Shown here: in pieces, positions 16,446-24,300 of the stretch
Layout of the letters: each line of letters opens with the position of its first letter
Numbering within the stretch: the first letter of the stretch is position 1
Assembly: GCF_006385705.1 (NCBI RefSeq)
Contig: NZ_VFRQ01000009.1
Span: 62,001 to 126,000 of the forward strand
DNA: 64,000 nucleotides
Reading direction: 5' to 3'
From: Pontibacter mangrovi
GTDB lineage: Bacteria; Bacteroidota; Bacteroidia; Cytophagales; Hymenobacteraceae
Position numbers and translations under genes: made by a program
Notes under the pieces: model-generated
Databases searched by the model: none
What the model saw: only the letters and a program-made list of their open reading frames with translations
What the model was told of the DNA's origin: nothing

Positions 16446-17321
16446 TTACTTAAACTTTGCCATTAGCTCCCGCATGCAGTTTAAACGCACCACATTTACC
16501 GGGAACACCAGGAAGTCGTGCTGTGCCTGATAACCATACACATAAATGGTGCTGTCGGAGAAGCGCTCGGAAAGCTTGTTGAGGTATGCCTGCACCTGCT
16601 CCCGCTCCGGAACGGTGGTCAGCACGGTGCAGAGGAATTTTGCTTTGAACTGCTCATAGGTCAGCTCCAGGTCTTTGAAGGGCAGGTGCTGCCCCATGTA
16701 TACCACCCGCTGGTTGTGCGCCCGCAAGATGTAGAGCATGTAGAGCAGGGCCAACTCATGAAGCTCCCCCTCGGGCAAGTACAGGATGTACACCGGGTCA
16801 TCCTCCTTCCAACGCGCCGGCTGGCCGTCTATGGCCACCAGCAGCTTCTGCCGGATAAGGTTGCTTACAAAATGCTCGTGGGCCGGCGTAATGTTTCCGG
16901 TTTGCCAAAGGATGCCGATCTTGTTGAGAAACGGGTAAACCACCTCCTGCATAGTTTCCTGGAAGCCCATCTGCAGCGTGGCCTTAGAGAGCGCCCGGTC
17001 AAATTTATACTCATCCATGTCCACCATGGCCGCTACCAGCTCGCTCACGTGCTGCGCGCATTCGCAGGGCTGGTCGCAGAGCTGCTGCACCGTATCCAGG
17101 ATCTGCCCCTTGTCCATCTGCGCGATCTTGGAGATCTTATACCCCCGCTCATTCAGCAGCGAGATGTTCAGCAAAGACTTCAGGTCCGCATCGTCGTAGT
17201 AGCGGATGTTCGTCTCGGTGCGTTTGGGGTTCAGGATGCCGTAACGCTGCTCCCATATCCTGATGGTGTGCGCCTTGATACCTGAAAGATGTTCGAGTTC
17301 TTTAATAGTGTACTGAGCCAC
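16446..17321 (-). CDS. MerR-family, cobalamin-binding light-type regulator (CarH/CarA/LitR-like)
   Basis: 291 residues. A MerR winged helix-turn-helix lies at about 1-70 (YTIKELEHLSGIKAHTIRIWEQRYG, with NIRYYDDADL). A helical cap and a cobalamin-binding Rossmann domain follow. The photoreceptor cap motif W-x9-EH is intact: W139, E149, H150. The corrin-ligand segment reads E186-L-H188-E-L-A, keeping the histidine but with Ala where Gly is usual. In CarH, adenosylcobalamin holds a repressor tetramer in the dark and light releases it. The gene overlaps the end of crtZ by 20 bp. It is likely a light-responsive repressor of the adjacent carotenoid genes and of itself; this is inference from family and context. 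Confidence 0.88.
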   Translation of the reverse strand: MAQYTIKELEHLSGIKAHTIRIWEQRYGILNPKRTETNIRYYDDADLKSLLNISLLNERGYKISKIAQMDKGQILDTVQQLCDQPCECAQHVSELVAAMVDMDEYKFDRALSKATLQMGFQETMQEVVYPFLNKIGILWQTGNITPAHEHFVSNLIRQKLLVAIDGQPARWKEDDPVYILYLPEGELHELALLYMLYILRAHNQRVVYMGQHLPFKDLELTYEQFKAKFLCTVLTTVPEREQVQAYLNKLSERFSDSTIYVYGYQAQHDFLVFPVNVVRLNCMRELMAKFK

Positions 17322-17799
17322 GTTTTTCCTGTTCCTGTTTCTTCACAATGTCGTAAGCCAACCGGAAGTACCGCGGCGCTACCCACAGCATCCCAAAAGA
17401 CTCAGAACCATACTTGCCTTGCGCTTTGTGATGCACCTTGTGGGCCATGTTTAAGGCTTTCAGGTAAACGTTAGACGATTTCCCAAAAAACCTTAAGCGC
17501 CTGTGGATGAACACATCATGGATCAGAAAGTAAGCCACCCCGTACAGGGTAATGCCTGCGCCAATCCAGAACCTGTAGTCTAGCGGGTCGGTGCCGAAGA
17601 TGAAAAACAGCATCGCCAGCGTGCCATAGTAGGCAAAAAACAGGTCGTTGAGTTCAAAAGCGTGGTTGTGGTGCGTGTGGTGCGACTTGTGCAGGAACCA
17701 GAGGAACCCGTGCAACACGTACTTGTGCATAACCCACGCCACGCCTTCCATCGCCACAAAAGTCAAAAGCATGATTCCGATGCCTGTTAGCATACACAC
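17302..17799 (-). CDS. crtZ: Beta-carotene hydroxylase CrtZ
   Basis: Membrane di-iron hydroxylase that adds 3-OH groups to beta-ionone rings. The 165 residues (159 if the second ATG at 17793 is used) hold the family's four histidine clusters: HKYVLH, HKSHHTHH, HDVFIHRR and HKVHH, spaced by membrane spans. It is first in a two-gene unit with the MerR regulator, whose start codon lies inside the crtZ 3' end. A 16-bp palindrome at 17818-17833 lies just upstream. With CrtW it would yield astaxanthin-like or related hydroxy-keto products. Confidence 0.93.
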   Translation of the reverse strand: MCMLTGIGIMLLTFVAMEGVAWVMHKYVLHGFLWFLHKSHHTHHNHAFELNDLFFAYYGTLAMLFFIFGTDPLDYRFWIGAGITLYGVAYFLIHDVFIHRRLRFFGKSSNVYLKALNMAHKVHHKAQGKYGSESFGMLWVAPRYFRLAYDIVKKQEQEKRGSVHY

Positions 17800-17817
17800 A
17801 AAACAGCAAGTTTAAGG

Positions 17818-17833
17818 AATAGTTTAAACTATT
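17818..17833. promoter_or_regulatory. Perfect 16-bp palindrome upstream of crtZ-carH
   Basis: AATAGTTTAAACTATT is a perfect palindrome between the enoyl-CoA hydratase stop (17844) and the crtZ start (17799). The position and symmetry suit an operator for the B12-type MerR regulator encoded in the same unit. No GC stem is present, so it is not a terminator. Confidence 0.5.
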
Positions 17834-17843
17834 AAACAAAAGC

Positions 17844-18653
17844 TCACCACTTTATTTGCTCTTTGTTTAAAAAAGCGGCTATACCGCGCTGGCAGTCCTC
17901 GCTGCCCCGGGTTACGGCGTTCATCTCGGTGGCATACTGCAGGCCTTCCTCCAGCGTCATGGCCTGTACCCGCGCTATCATCTCTTTGGTTACTTCCATA
18001 CTTTGCCTGGAGTTCTCCTCGCAGAGCTTTTGGGCAAAGGAGAAAACGCGCTCCTCCAGTTCTCCGGCAGGTACTACGAAATTCACCAGGCCATACTTCT
18101 CGGCTTCCCCGGCCGTAACAAGATCGCCGGTGAGCAGCAGCTGCTTGGCGCGGGCCTCGCCAATCTTGCGCAGCAGGAACACTTTTACGATGGCAGGTAT
18201 GAAGCCGATCTTCACCTCGGTGTAGCCGAACTTTGCCTCCGGCACGGTAAAGCCAAGGTCGCAGATGGCAGCCAGCCCGCAACCGCCGGCAATGGCGTGG
18301 CCGTGTATCTGGGCAATCACGACTTTCTTCAAGGTATAAATCATCCGGAAAAGCTCCATCAGGTGTGTGGAATCGAGCAGGTTCTCGTGGTAATCGTTCT
18401 CCTGCAGCCGCTGTATGTACTCCAGGTCAGCCCCGGCGCAGAACACCTTGCCCTCGGCGCGCAGCACGATCACCTTACAGGCATCGTCGTCCTCGGCCAT
18501 GGCAAAGGCACGCTTCAGCTCGGTTACCACCTCAAAGTTAAGGGCATTGCGTTTATCGGCACGGGCCAAGGTAATGTAGCCTACGCGGCCTTTCACTTCG
18601 TAGTGCACATATTCCATGGTCAGGCTTTCAGCTGTATTTGTCAGGTCAGTCAT
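17844..18653 (-). CDS. Enoyl-CoA hydratase/isomerase family protein
   Basis: Crotonase-fold enzyme that hydrates or rearranges an enoyl-CoA in fatty-acid, amino-acid or aromatic catabolism. Of the 269 residues, the oxyanion-hole segments are FCAGADLEYI (about 69-78) and HGHAIAGGCGLAAICDL. Glu in KFGYTEVKIGFIP fills the position of the catalytic glutamate. The sequence resembles methylglutaconyl-CoA hydratase-like members (leucine breakdown), but substrate cannot be fixed by eye. It diverges from the TetR regulator gene at 18855 across a 201-bp gap. A PaaE-like reductase lies 4 kb away, so a phenylacetate link is possible. Confidence 0.88.
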   Translation of the reverse strand: MTDLTNTAESLTMEYVHYEVKGRVGYITLARADKRNALNFEVVTELKRAFAMAEDDDACKVIVLRAEGKVFCAGADLEYIQRLQENDYHENLLDSTHLMELFRMIYTLKKVVIAQIHGHAIAGGCGLAAICDLGFTVPEAKFGYTEVKIGFIPAIVKVFLLRKIGEARAKQLLLTGDLVTAGEAEKYGLVNFVVPAGELEERVFSFAQKLCEENSRQSMEVTKEMIARVQAMTLEEGLQYATEMNAVTRGSEDCQRGIAAFLNKEQIKW

Positions 18654-18820
18654 GATACGTTATATTGAAGTATGGAGATAAATATAACCTTGTGCTCAGG
18701 TATACGCAAGAAGGCTGGCAACGCTGCATAAATTCCGTCAGCGTATAAACGCCACCAAAGCAGCCAGGATAAAGCAAGTATGGGCCGGAGTTAAAGTATG
18801 CCAGTTATCCAAAAAATAAA

Positions 18821-18852
18821 TTTGCTAACAAACGTTAGGTTGACTATTTTTG
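18821..18852 (+). promoter_or_regulatory. TetR-gene promoter with palindromic operator in its spacer
   Basis: TTTG (18821-18824), exactly 20 bases, then TATTTTTG (18845-18852) is an excellent Bacteroidota promoter. The spacer begins with CTAACAAACGTTAG (18825-18838), two perfect 5-bp arms around AAAC. As I remember it, this is close to the CNAACGNNCGTTNG operator of Thermus PaaR, a TetR-family sensor of phenylacetyl-CoA. The -7 box ends 2 bp ahead of the likely ATG, so the transcript may be leaderless or start at a nearby downstream codon. Confidence 0.6.
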
Positions 18853-18854
18853 AA

Positions 18855-19454
18855 ATGGAAGTGTCCCAGAATCCTTTGAACAGAAAACAACAGATCGAGC
18901 GAACGGCTACCTCTCTTTTTAGAACAAAAGGGTATGCGGCCACATCGATGCGGGATCTGGCGCACGAATTGGGCATAGAGGCTGCCAGCCTTTACTCGCA
19001 CATCAAGTCGAAGGAGGAGATTCTGCAGCGGGTATGCTTTAGGGTGGCGCAGGAGTTTTTTGAAGCCCTGGATGCCGCCGAAGCCAACTCCGGTTGTGCC
19101 ACCAGCAGGCTGAAAAAAGCCATCGCTGCCCATGTGCGGGTGCTGACGCAGAACACGGAGGCCTCAGCGGTTTTTCTCTACGAGTGGCGCCACCTGAGTG
19201 AGCCGATGCACAGCACTTACCGTAACCTGCGCGACAGGTATGAGGCTCGCTTCCGCGACATGATCAGGGAAGGCACTGCTAGCGATGAGTTTCACGTACC
19301 TGACGAGAAGTTTGCCGTCCTGACGATACTCTCGGCGCTGAACTGGATCCATACCTGGTACCGGCCTGACGGAAAGATGAAACCGGCTGAAATTGCCGAG
19401 AACATTTCAAATATGCTACTGCATGGCCTGAGTTACCCAACCCAGCCGCACTGA
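18855..19454 (+). CDS. TetR/AcrR-family transcriptional regulator
   Basis: About 199 residues from the ATG at 18855. An earlier in-frame ATG at 18798 would place the promoter and palindrome inside the gene, so it is disfavoured. The N-terminal HTH reads RKQQIERTATSLFRTKGYAA then LAHELGIEAASLYSHIKSKE, the TetR signature. The C-terminal part is a ligand-binding helical domain. The palindrome in its promoter suggests autorepression. The acyl-CoA enzyme gene divergent to it and the PaaE-like gene nearby suggest an acyl-CoA ligand; that is inference. Confidence 0.92.
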   Translation: MEVSQNPLNRKQQIERTATSLFRTKGYAATSMRDLAHELGIEAASLYSHIKSKEEILQRVCFRVAQEFFEALDAAEANSGCATSRLKKAIAAHVRVLTQNTEASAVFLYEWRHLSEPMHSTYRNLRDRYEARFRDMIREGTASDEFHVPDEKFAVLTILSALNWIHTWYRPDGKMKPAEIAENISNMLLHGLSYPTQPH

Positions 19455-19495
19455 CCTTTTTTCGCTCACCTTAATACCATCTAAACTATCTAACC

Positions 19496-19526
19496 GCCGG
19501 GCTGCCACCACAGCCCGGCATTTTTT
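19496..19526 (+). terminator. Terminator of the TetR gene
   Basis: GCCGGGCTG (19496-19504) and CAGCCCGGC (19511-19519) form a perfect 9-bp stem with a 6-base loop, followed after one A by six T (19521-19526). Confidence 0.9.
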
Positions 19527-19585
19527 CTGGCGCTAAAAAGATCATCCGGCAAGTATAAAAACCTTCGCCCGTTCCGCCGTGATGT

Positions 19586-20383
19586 CTATTTTGAATTCAG
19601 GTAGGTGCCGCAGCCGCTAAATGCCATGCTGTTGGCTTTTACGCGCACCAGGTACGACGATATTTTACCTGACATGGTGTCTTCGCAGGGCTGCTCCAGT
19701 ATCTCTACCTGCAGCTCACCTGCAGCTGATGTAGCGCTGTAAGTCGTTGTGTTCCCTTTTTCGGCCGGGGCTGGCACGGCTGTAACTATGTGTATACTTT
19801 CAGATGGAAGGGTTCTGAAGCGGATACTGTCTTCCAGGTCTATCTCCAGCACCCATCCCGGCTCATTGCCTGTTGCCACAAAGTCTATCCCCCTTTCCCG
19901 CCTTTTGTCCCAGAGAGCGGCATTGTCCTCTATTAAAGCGGTATCACGGCGCAGCCGGTACATGGGCGCCAGCGACGTGGCAAAGGGCTTGCCTTCCGGG
20001 TCCAGCATGTTCAGCTCGCCCTGCGGTGCCAGGCTAAAGCGGGAAATACCTCCGTTTCCCGAATCCCCCAGCAGCTCCAGTGTGCTATCAGCTATGCGCC
20101 AGGTGCCGGTACGGGTATAAGGCTGCACGTCGCGGTCCTGGTACATCAGCGTCTCTGCAAAGGTGTTGTTCTCGCTCAGGCTGAGGCTATAGTTAATGCC
20201 CGGGCAGTCGGCACAGGGAATCACGCCGCGCCAGGTGCCCACCAGGGCCGTAGGCGCAAGTGTTTTAGCCGCACCAACGTCGGTTGGCTCCGTCGAGACA
20301 TCACCTCCGGGACTTGTGGTGCAACTGGCCATATAAAACAGCATCGCCCCGAGCCACAACCCTACCCTATACTTTCTTCTCAT
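19586..20383 (-). CDS. NlpE-like lipoprotein
   Basis: 265 residues starting with a lipoprotein signal peptide that ends at MASC (Cys21). An NlpE-type domain follows with GTWRGVIPCADCPGI, whose CxxC is the metal/redox motif of copper-resistance lipoprotein NlpE. A second domain begins near FVATGNEPGWVLEID. This arrangement, a small barrel then a GNEPGW domain, is common in proteins annotated as NlpE N-terminal/COG3650. It probably sits in the outer or inner membrane facing the periplasm and may sense envelope or metal stress. It stands alone between the TetR terminator and a hairpin at 20441-20474. Confidence 0.8.
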   Translation of the reverse strand: MRRKYRVGLWLGAMLFYMASCTTSPGGDVSTEPTDVGAAKTLAPTALVGTWRGVIPCADCPGINYSLSLSENNTFAETLMYQDRDVQPYTRTGTWRIADSTLELLGDSGNGGISRFSLAPQGELNMLDPEGKPFATSLAPMYRLRRDTALIEDNAALWDKRRERGIDFVATGNEPGWVLEIDLEDSIRFRTLPSESIHIVTAVPAPAEKGNTTTYSATSAAGELQVEILEQPCEDTMSGKISSYLVRVKANSMAFSGCGTYLNSK

Positions 20384-20440
20384 ATTATACTGTACGCGCC
20401 CGCTTTACAGGCTGTTCAGATTAATCAGCGCCTTAACCAC

Positions 20441-20474
20441 AAAGCGCCCCGCTTATGTCTAAACGAGGCGCTTT
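20441..20474 (-). terminator. Hairpin after the M3 peptidase gene
   Basis: AAAGCGCC (20441-20448) pairs with GGCGCTTT (20467-20474), an 8-bp perfect stem 21 bp past the M3 peptidase stop. The T-tract is weak, so efficiency is uncertain. It could also end transcription from the other side. Confidence 0.55.
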
Positions 20475-20494
20475 GCTATACTTTATACGTGAGC

Positions 20495-22228
20495 TTATAC
20501 TTTCTCCATCTCAGTTTTCACAAAATCTACCAGGCTCTTGATGTAGTCTGTGCTGAAGTCGAACTTAATGCCGGCCGCCTCATACACCTCGCCAATGGAA
20601 ACGGTGTAGCCCAGGCTGAGGGCGCGCTTGTAAGCGGCAAGCCCCTCGGCCGGATTCTCCTTGTAGTTTTTCCAGACGGCAATAGCCCCTAGCTGGGCCA
20701 TGGCATATTCAATGTAGTAGAACGGCACCTCGTAGATGTGCAGCTGCTTCTGCCACAAGTAGGGTTTATACTTCTCCAGCCCTTGCCAGCTAACCGTCTT
20801 GTGGTTAAACGTTTCAAAGATCTTCACCCACTCCTCGTGGCGCTGCTCCTGTGTCTGCTCCGGATGCTCGTATATCCAATGCTGAAACTTATCCACGGTG
20901 GCTACCCAAGGAAATGTCTCCAGCACGCTTTCCAGGTGCGTTTTCTTGGCGCGGCGCAGTTCATCCTCATCCTCAAAGAAAGTGTCCCAGTAGTCCATCG
21001 AAATCAGCTCCATCGACATAGAGGCCAGCTCGGCCACCTCTGACGGCGGGTGCTTAAAGGAATTCATCGACAGGTCGCGGGTAAGGAAGGAGTGCACGGC
21101 ATGGCCCCCCTCGTGCAGCATCGTGATCACATCGCGGAGGCTGGAGGTGGCATTCATAAAGATGAAAGGCACCCCGATCTCATCCAGCGGATAGTTATAG
21201 CCGCCCGGCGCCTTGCCCTTGCGCGACTCCAGGTCCAGGTGCCCCATCTCGCGCATCGTCGCCAGGCAGTCGCCCAGGAACACGTCCAGCTTGTAAAACA
21301 CCTGCACCGTCTTGTTCAGCAGCTCCTCGCCAGTTTTAAAAGGCTCCAGCGGCTTCTTGCCGCTTGGGTCAACATCCAGGTCCCAGGGGCGCAGCTGCTC
21401 CAGTCCCAGTTTCTCCTTTCGCTCTTCGTCCACCTGCGTCAGCACGGGCACGATGGTCTCCTTAATGGAAGTATGAAAATCGAAGCAATCCTGGGGTGTA
21501 TAGTCAAAACGGCCCATGGCAGCGAACATATGATCGCGGAAGTTGGCGAAATCAGCGTTGGTGGCTACCTGGTGGCGCAGCTTCAGCAGGTCGTTAAACA
21601 GGTTGTCGAGCTTCTCCCGATCCTGGAAACGGCGCTCCTGTACGGCACGCCATGCTTCCTCCCGCTCGGTGCGGTTGGTGCGCTTCAGGCGGTCGCCGGC
21701 GCGCTGCAGGGTTACTTCCTCACCGTCCAGCGTCACAGTCATGGCGCCGGTAACTGCCGCGTACTGTTGCTGTTTGGTGCTGATCTCGGTCTGCAGTGGG
21801 ATGTTCTCTTCCCGGAAAATTTCCAGCGCGCGCTCCACGCCCCGCAGGTATATTTTATACTTTTCCTGGTCGAGCCCGTTCACGTAAGGCGAGTGCATCA
21901 GCTTCAGGTTCAGTTCATGGTCCAGGGGCGCGATGTTGGGCTCTATTTCCGAGATAAAGTATTGGAAGGCCTGGGTGGTTTCCTCGTTCTGCGTGTCGCA
22001 GGTCATGCGGATGTAGCGCCAGCCCAGGTCTTCGGAAAGCACGCTCTCCAGCTCGCTGCGGTCCTGCATCCACTTTTCCAGCTCTTGTACGCTGTTCAGG
22101 TCCCGGGTCTTCAGTTCTTCAAAGTATGGCTTTATGGTTTCCCATTGCTCTACCTTAAAATCCTCTGAAAGGTAGGTGCGCGGCTTGCGCTTGGGTATAG
22201 TGAGCTCTGTCGTTTGTTTTGTGGTCAT
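20495..22228 (-). CDS. M3-family oligoendopeptidase (PepF-like)
   Basis: Zinc metallopeptidase that cleaves short peptides in the cytoplasm. The 577 residues have no signal peptide. The zinc motif HEGGHAVHSF fits HExxH, and the downstream PSEVAELASMSMELIS holds the third ligand glutamate. Length and the C-terminal segment YYIEYAMAQLGAIAVWKNY are typical of M3 family oligoendopeptidases. Monocistronic, with a hairpin downstream and a 110-bp gap to the PaaE-like gene upstream. Confidence 0.93.
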   Translation of the reverse strand: MTTKQTTELTIPKRKPRTYLSEDFKVEQWETIKPYFEELKTRDLNSVQELEKWMQDRSELESVLSEDLGWRYIRMTCDTQNEETTQAFQYFISEIEPNIAPLDHELNLKLMHSPYVNGLDQEKYKIYLRGVERALEIFREENIPLQTEISTKQQQYAAVTGAMTVTLDGEEVTLQRAGDRLKRTNRTEREEAWRAVQERRFQDREKLDNLFNDLLKLRHQVATNADFANFRDHMFAAMGRFDYTPQDCFDFHTSIKETIVPVLTQVDEERKEKLGLEQLRPWDLDVDPSGKKPLEPFKTGEELLNKTVQVFYKLDVFLGDCLATMREMGHLDLESRKGKAPGGYNYPLDEIGVPFIFMNATSSLRDVITMLHEGGHAVHSFLTRDLSMNSFKHPPSEVAELASMSMELISMDYWDTFFEDEDELRRAKKTHLESVLETFPWVATVDKFQHWIYEHPEQTQEQRHEEWVKIFETFNHKTVSWQGLEKYKPYLWQKQLHIYEVPFYYIEYAMAQLGAIAVWKNYKENPAEGLAAYKRALSLGYTVSIGEVYEAAGIKFDFSTDYIKSLVDFVKTEMEKV

Positions 22229-22338
22229 TGTATCCGTGTGTATTTCAGAAGTACAATATAGCTACTTCTTACGAAAGTGCAAAAGGAATGGGCAGCCAGC
22301 CATAAAAAGCCATGCCGCTGCCCTTAAAAACGTATCGC

Positions 22339-23424
22339 TTAGCCGATCTCTATCACCACATCGGGCGTTAAGGGGTGGCCAACGCAGTTCAGGGTATAGC
22401 CCTCCTCCATCTCTGCCTCCGACAGGCCATCGCTTTCGTCCAGGTATACTTTCCCGCTCAGGCACTTGCCGCGGCAGGCGGTGCAAAGGCCCGCCTGGCA
22501 AGAGTACGGCAGGTCGATGTTCTGCTCCAGGGCCGCTTCCAGAATGGTTTGGTCCGGCTCCACTGTAAAGCTATACTCTGCTCCTTCGTAGATGACCTTT
22601 ACCGTTTGCGTGCTTACCTCACTTCCATCGTCTGCCGAAAGCACAGTGCCGTGCTGCGGCCCCTCCTGTTTATCCTGCGCGCTGCTGCTCACAAAGCTTT
22701 CCCTATAAATGCGGTCTGCGGGTACGTGCAGCACATCCAGCGCATGCCGCACCTCCTCCATCATTCCTGCCGGGCCACACATGTAATACACGGCGTTGTC
22801 GATCCTGGCCAGGCGCAGGCGCTCCAGAATCCGCAGGATCATACTTTGGTTCATGCGCCCGCGGTGCTCGCAGTCATAGGCGGGTTGGCTGTAGATATAC
22901 TCTACGTGCAGTCGCTCCGGGTTACTGGCCTGCAGCTGCTGCAGCTGCTCTTTAAAAATCACCGAATGCTCGTTGCGGTTGCCATAGAGCAGGGTAACCT
23001 TGCTGCCCGGCTCCTCCCGCAGCACAGCCTTCAGGATGGACATGAGCGGCGTGATGCCGCTGCCCGCCCCGAACAGTAGCACCTGGCGCTGGTTGGTTGG
23101 GGCGCAGGTCAGGCAAAAGTTGCCCAACGGCTCCATCACCCTCACTTCCTGCCCCACCTGCAGGGTATCGAGCATGTAGTTCGACACAAGGCCTCCGGCC
23201 ACCCGTTTTACCGTTACCGACAGGCGCGGCGCCTCGGCTGGCGTGCTGCACAGCGAATAAGAGCGGCGCACTTCCTTGCCGTCTATCGGCAGGATCAGCG
23301 TCAGGAACTGGCCTGGCTTGTACGTTATATTCTGTTTATCGGGGTGCTCGAAATGAATGGTGGCGGCATCGGCCGTTTCGTGGGTAATGTCTACAACCTT
23401 CAGGTTTAGATAAGGGCTACTCAT
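22339..23424 (-). CDS. Ferredoxin-NADP reductase-type oxidoreductase (PaaE-like)
   Basis: 361 residues: an FAD-binding domain (RRSYSLCSTP, about 54-63), an NAD(P)-binding domain (GAGSGITPLMSILK and MCGPAGMM), then a C-terminal plant-type 2Fe-2S ferredoxin domain with cysteines spaced C-x4-C-x2-C-x29-C (starting CQAGLCTAC). This order is that of PaaE, the reductase of phenylacetyl-CoA epoxidase, and of related hybrid reductases. No paaABCD genes are in the window, so another electron-transfer role is possible. The PaaR-like operator at 18.8 kb is suggestive. Confidence 0.85.
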   Translation of the reverse strand: MSSPYLNLKVVDITHETADAATIHFEHPDKQNITYKPGQFLTLILPIDGKEVRRSYSLCSTPAEAPRLSVTVKRVAGGLVSNYMLDTLQVGQEVRVMEPLGNFCLTCAPTNQRQVLLFGAGSGITPLMSILKAVLREEPGSKVTLLYGNRNEHSVIFKEQLQQLQASNPERLHVEYIYSQPAYDCEHRGRMNQSMILRILERLRLARIDNAVYYMCGPAGMMEEVRHALDVLHVPADRIYRESFVSSSAQDKQEGPQHGTVLSADDGSEVSTQTVKVIYEGAEYSFTVEPDQTILEAALEQNIDLPYSCQAGLCTACRGKCLSGKVYLDESDGLSEAEMEEGYTLNCVGHPLTPDVVIEIG

Positions 23425-23679
23425 GTCTTGTTATGCTATTGCGCTAATTCGTCTTGGTTTAAAACTGGTTTTGGGGCCGAAAGTTACGAGAATCCCTCCT
23501 GTTACCGGAAAGTGACGTATACTTTTTAGGCTGCCAGCCCCGGCATGCATTAAAAAATTTGAATATTAGTTGTAAAATATATTAAAAAAAAGCTGAACTT
23601 TACCGTATGCCGCACCGGCACACGCAAATGACCGCTGCTGCTTGATTGAACGCTAATACATTAACATGAAAACAACAAC

Positions 23680-24249
23680 ATGCTGTACAAACTAACGCTT
23701 AAAAACTGTGAAAAAACGGTAGTGGTAGACGACACTACATACGACTACATCCAAAACAACGCGTATCTGCAACAAATCGACTTCCTGAAGCACCTCCGCA
23801 TCCACTCCAACGGCTATGCCTTTTTCCAGAAAAACTGGCCCCTGAAGAACGGAAAGTACCGCAACGAAACCATTTACCTGCACAAGATGATTGGGGAACA
23901 GCTACTGGAAAAGCCCGAGAGCGATCTGAAGCTGTATGTTCATTTCAAGAACGGGAACAAACTGGACTGCCGCCGCGAAAATCTAGAGTGGGCACCGCTC
24001 TGCAAGATTGTCCGCAACACGACTAAAACCGAGAACAAGCTCGGCGTGCGCGGCGTGCACAAGGAGGCACAGAAGTACCGTGCCATTATCCACCATAACA
24101 AGCAGCGCATCAACCTCGGCACCTTCGACACCCTGCAGGAAGCGGCGCTGGCCTATAGCAGAAAATCGGAGGAGCTTTTTGGCAAAACCAAGAGCCTGAA
24201 GACCTTTACGAAGGTACTGGAGGATGAAGAGACTGCGCCCGTAAGCTAA
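23680..24249 (+). CDS. HNH-like plus AP2-domain DNA-binding protein
   Basis: 189 residues. The middle (about 60-106) resembles phage/homing HNH nucleases: HKMIGEQLLEKP, then VHFKNGNKLDCRRENLEW, where usual members read DH.NG...DNR..NLR. The aspartate before the first His is Val here. An AP2/ERF-type DNA-binding domain follows (about 120-170: GVRGVHKEAQKYRA, then LGTFDTLQEAALAY). No phage or intron genes are nearby. It may be a former homing endonuclease now used as a DNA-binding protein, or an active mobile nuclease. A 255-bp AT-rich gap precedes it. Confidence 0.78.
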   Translation: MLYKLTLKNCEKTVVVDDTTYDYIQNNAYLQQIDFLKHLRIHSNGYAFFQKNWPLKNGKYRNETIYLHKMIGEQLLEKPESDLKLYVHFKNGNKLDCRRENLEWAPLCKIVRNTTKTENKLGVRGVHKEAQKYRAIIHHNKQRINLGTFDTLQEAALAYSRKSEELFGKTKSLKTFTKVLEDEETAPVS

Positions 24250-24260
24250 ATTCTTTTTAA

Positions 24261-24297
24261 CTTGCATGGCAGGCCTCTAACAGGCCTGCCATGCAAG
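24261..24297 (+). promoter_or_regulatory. Perfect 16-bp inverted repeat directly before the M23 peptidase start
   Basis: CTTGCATGGCAGGCCT (24261-24276) and its exact complement (24282-24297) flank a 5-base loop. The repeat lies 11 bp past the HNH-AP2 stop and 3 bp before the ATG at 24301. No T-run follows on either strand, so a classical intrinsic terminator is doubtful. In an mRNA reading into the peptidase gene it would bury the ribosome-binding region. Confidence 0.7.
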
Positions 24298-24300
24298 CTT

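Noticed and set aside
21050-22168. 372-codon plus-strand frame opposite the M3 peptidase
   Set aside because: Antisense shadow with no domain; the peptidase has an intact HExxH motif.
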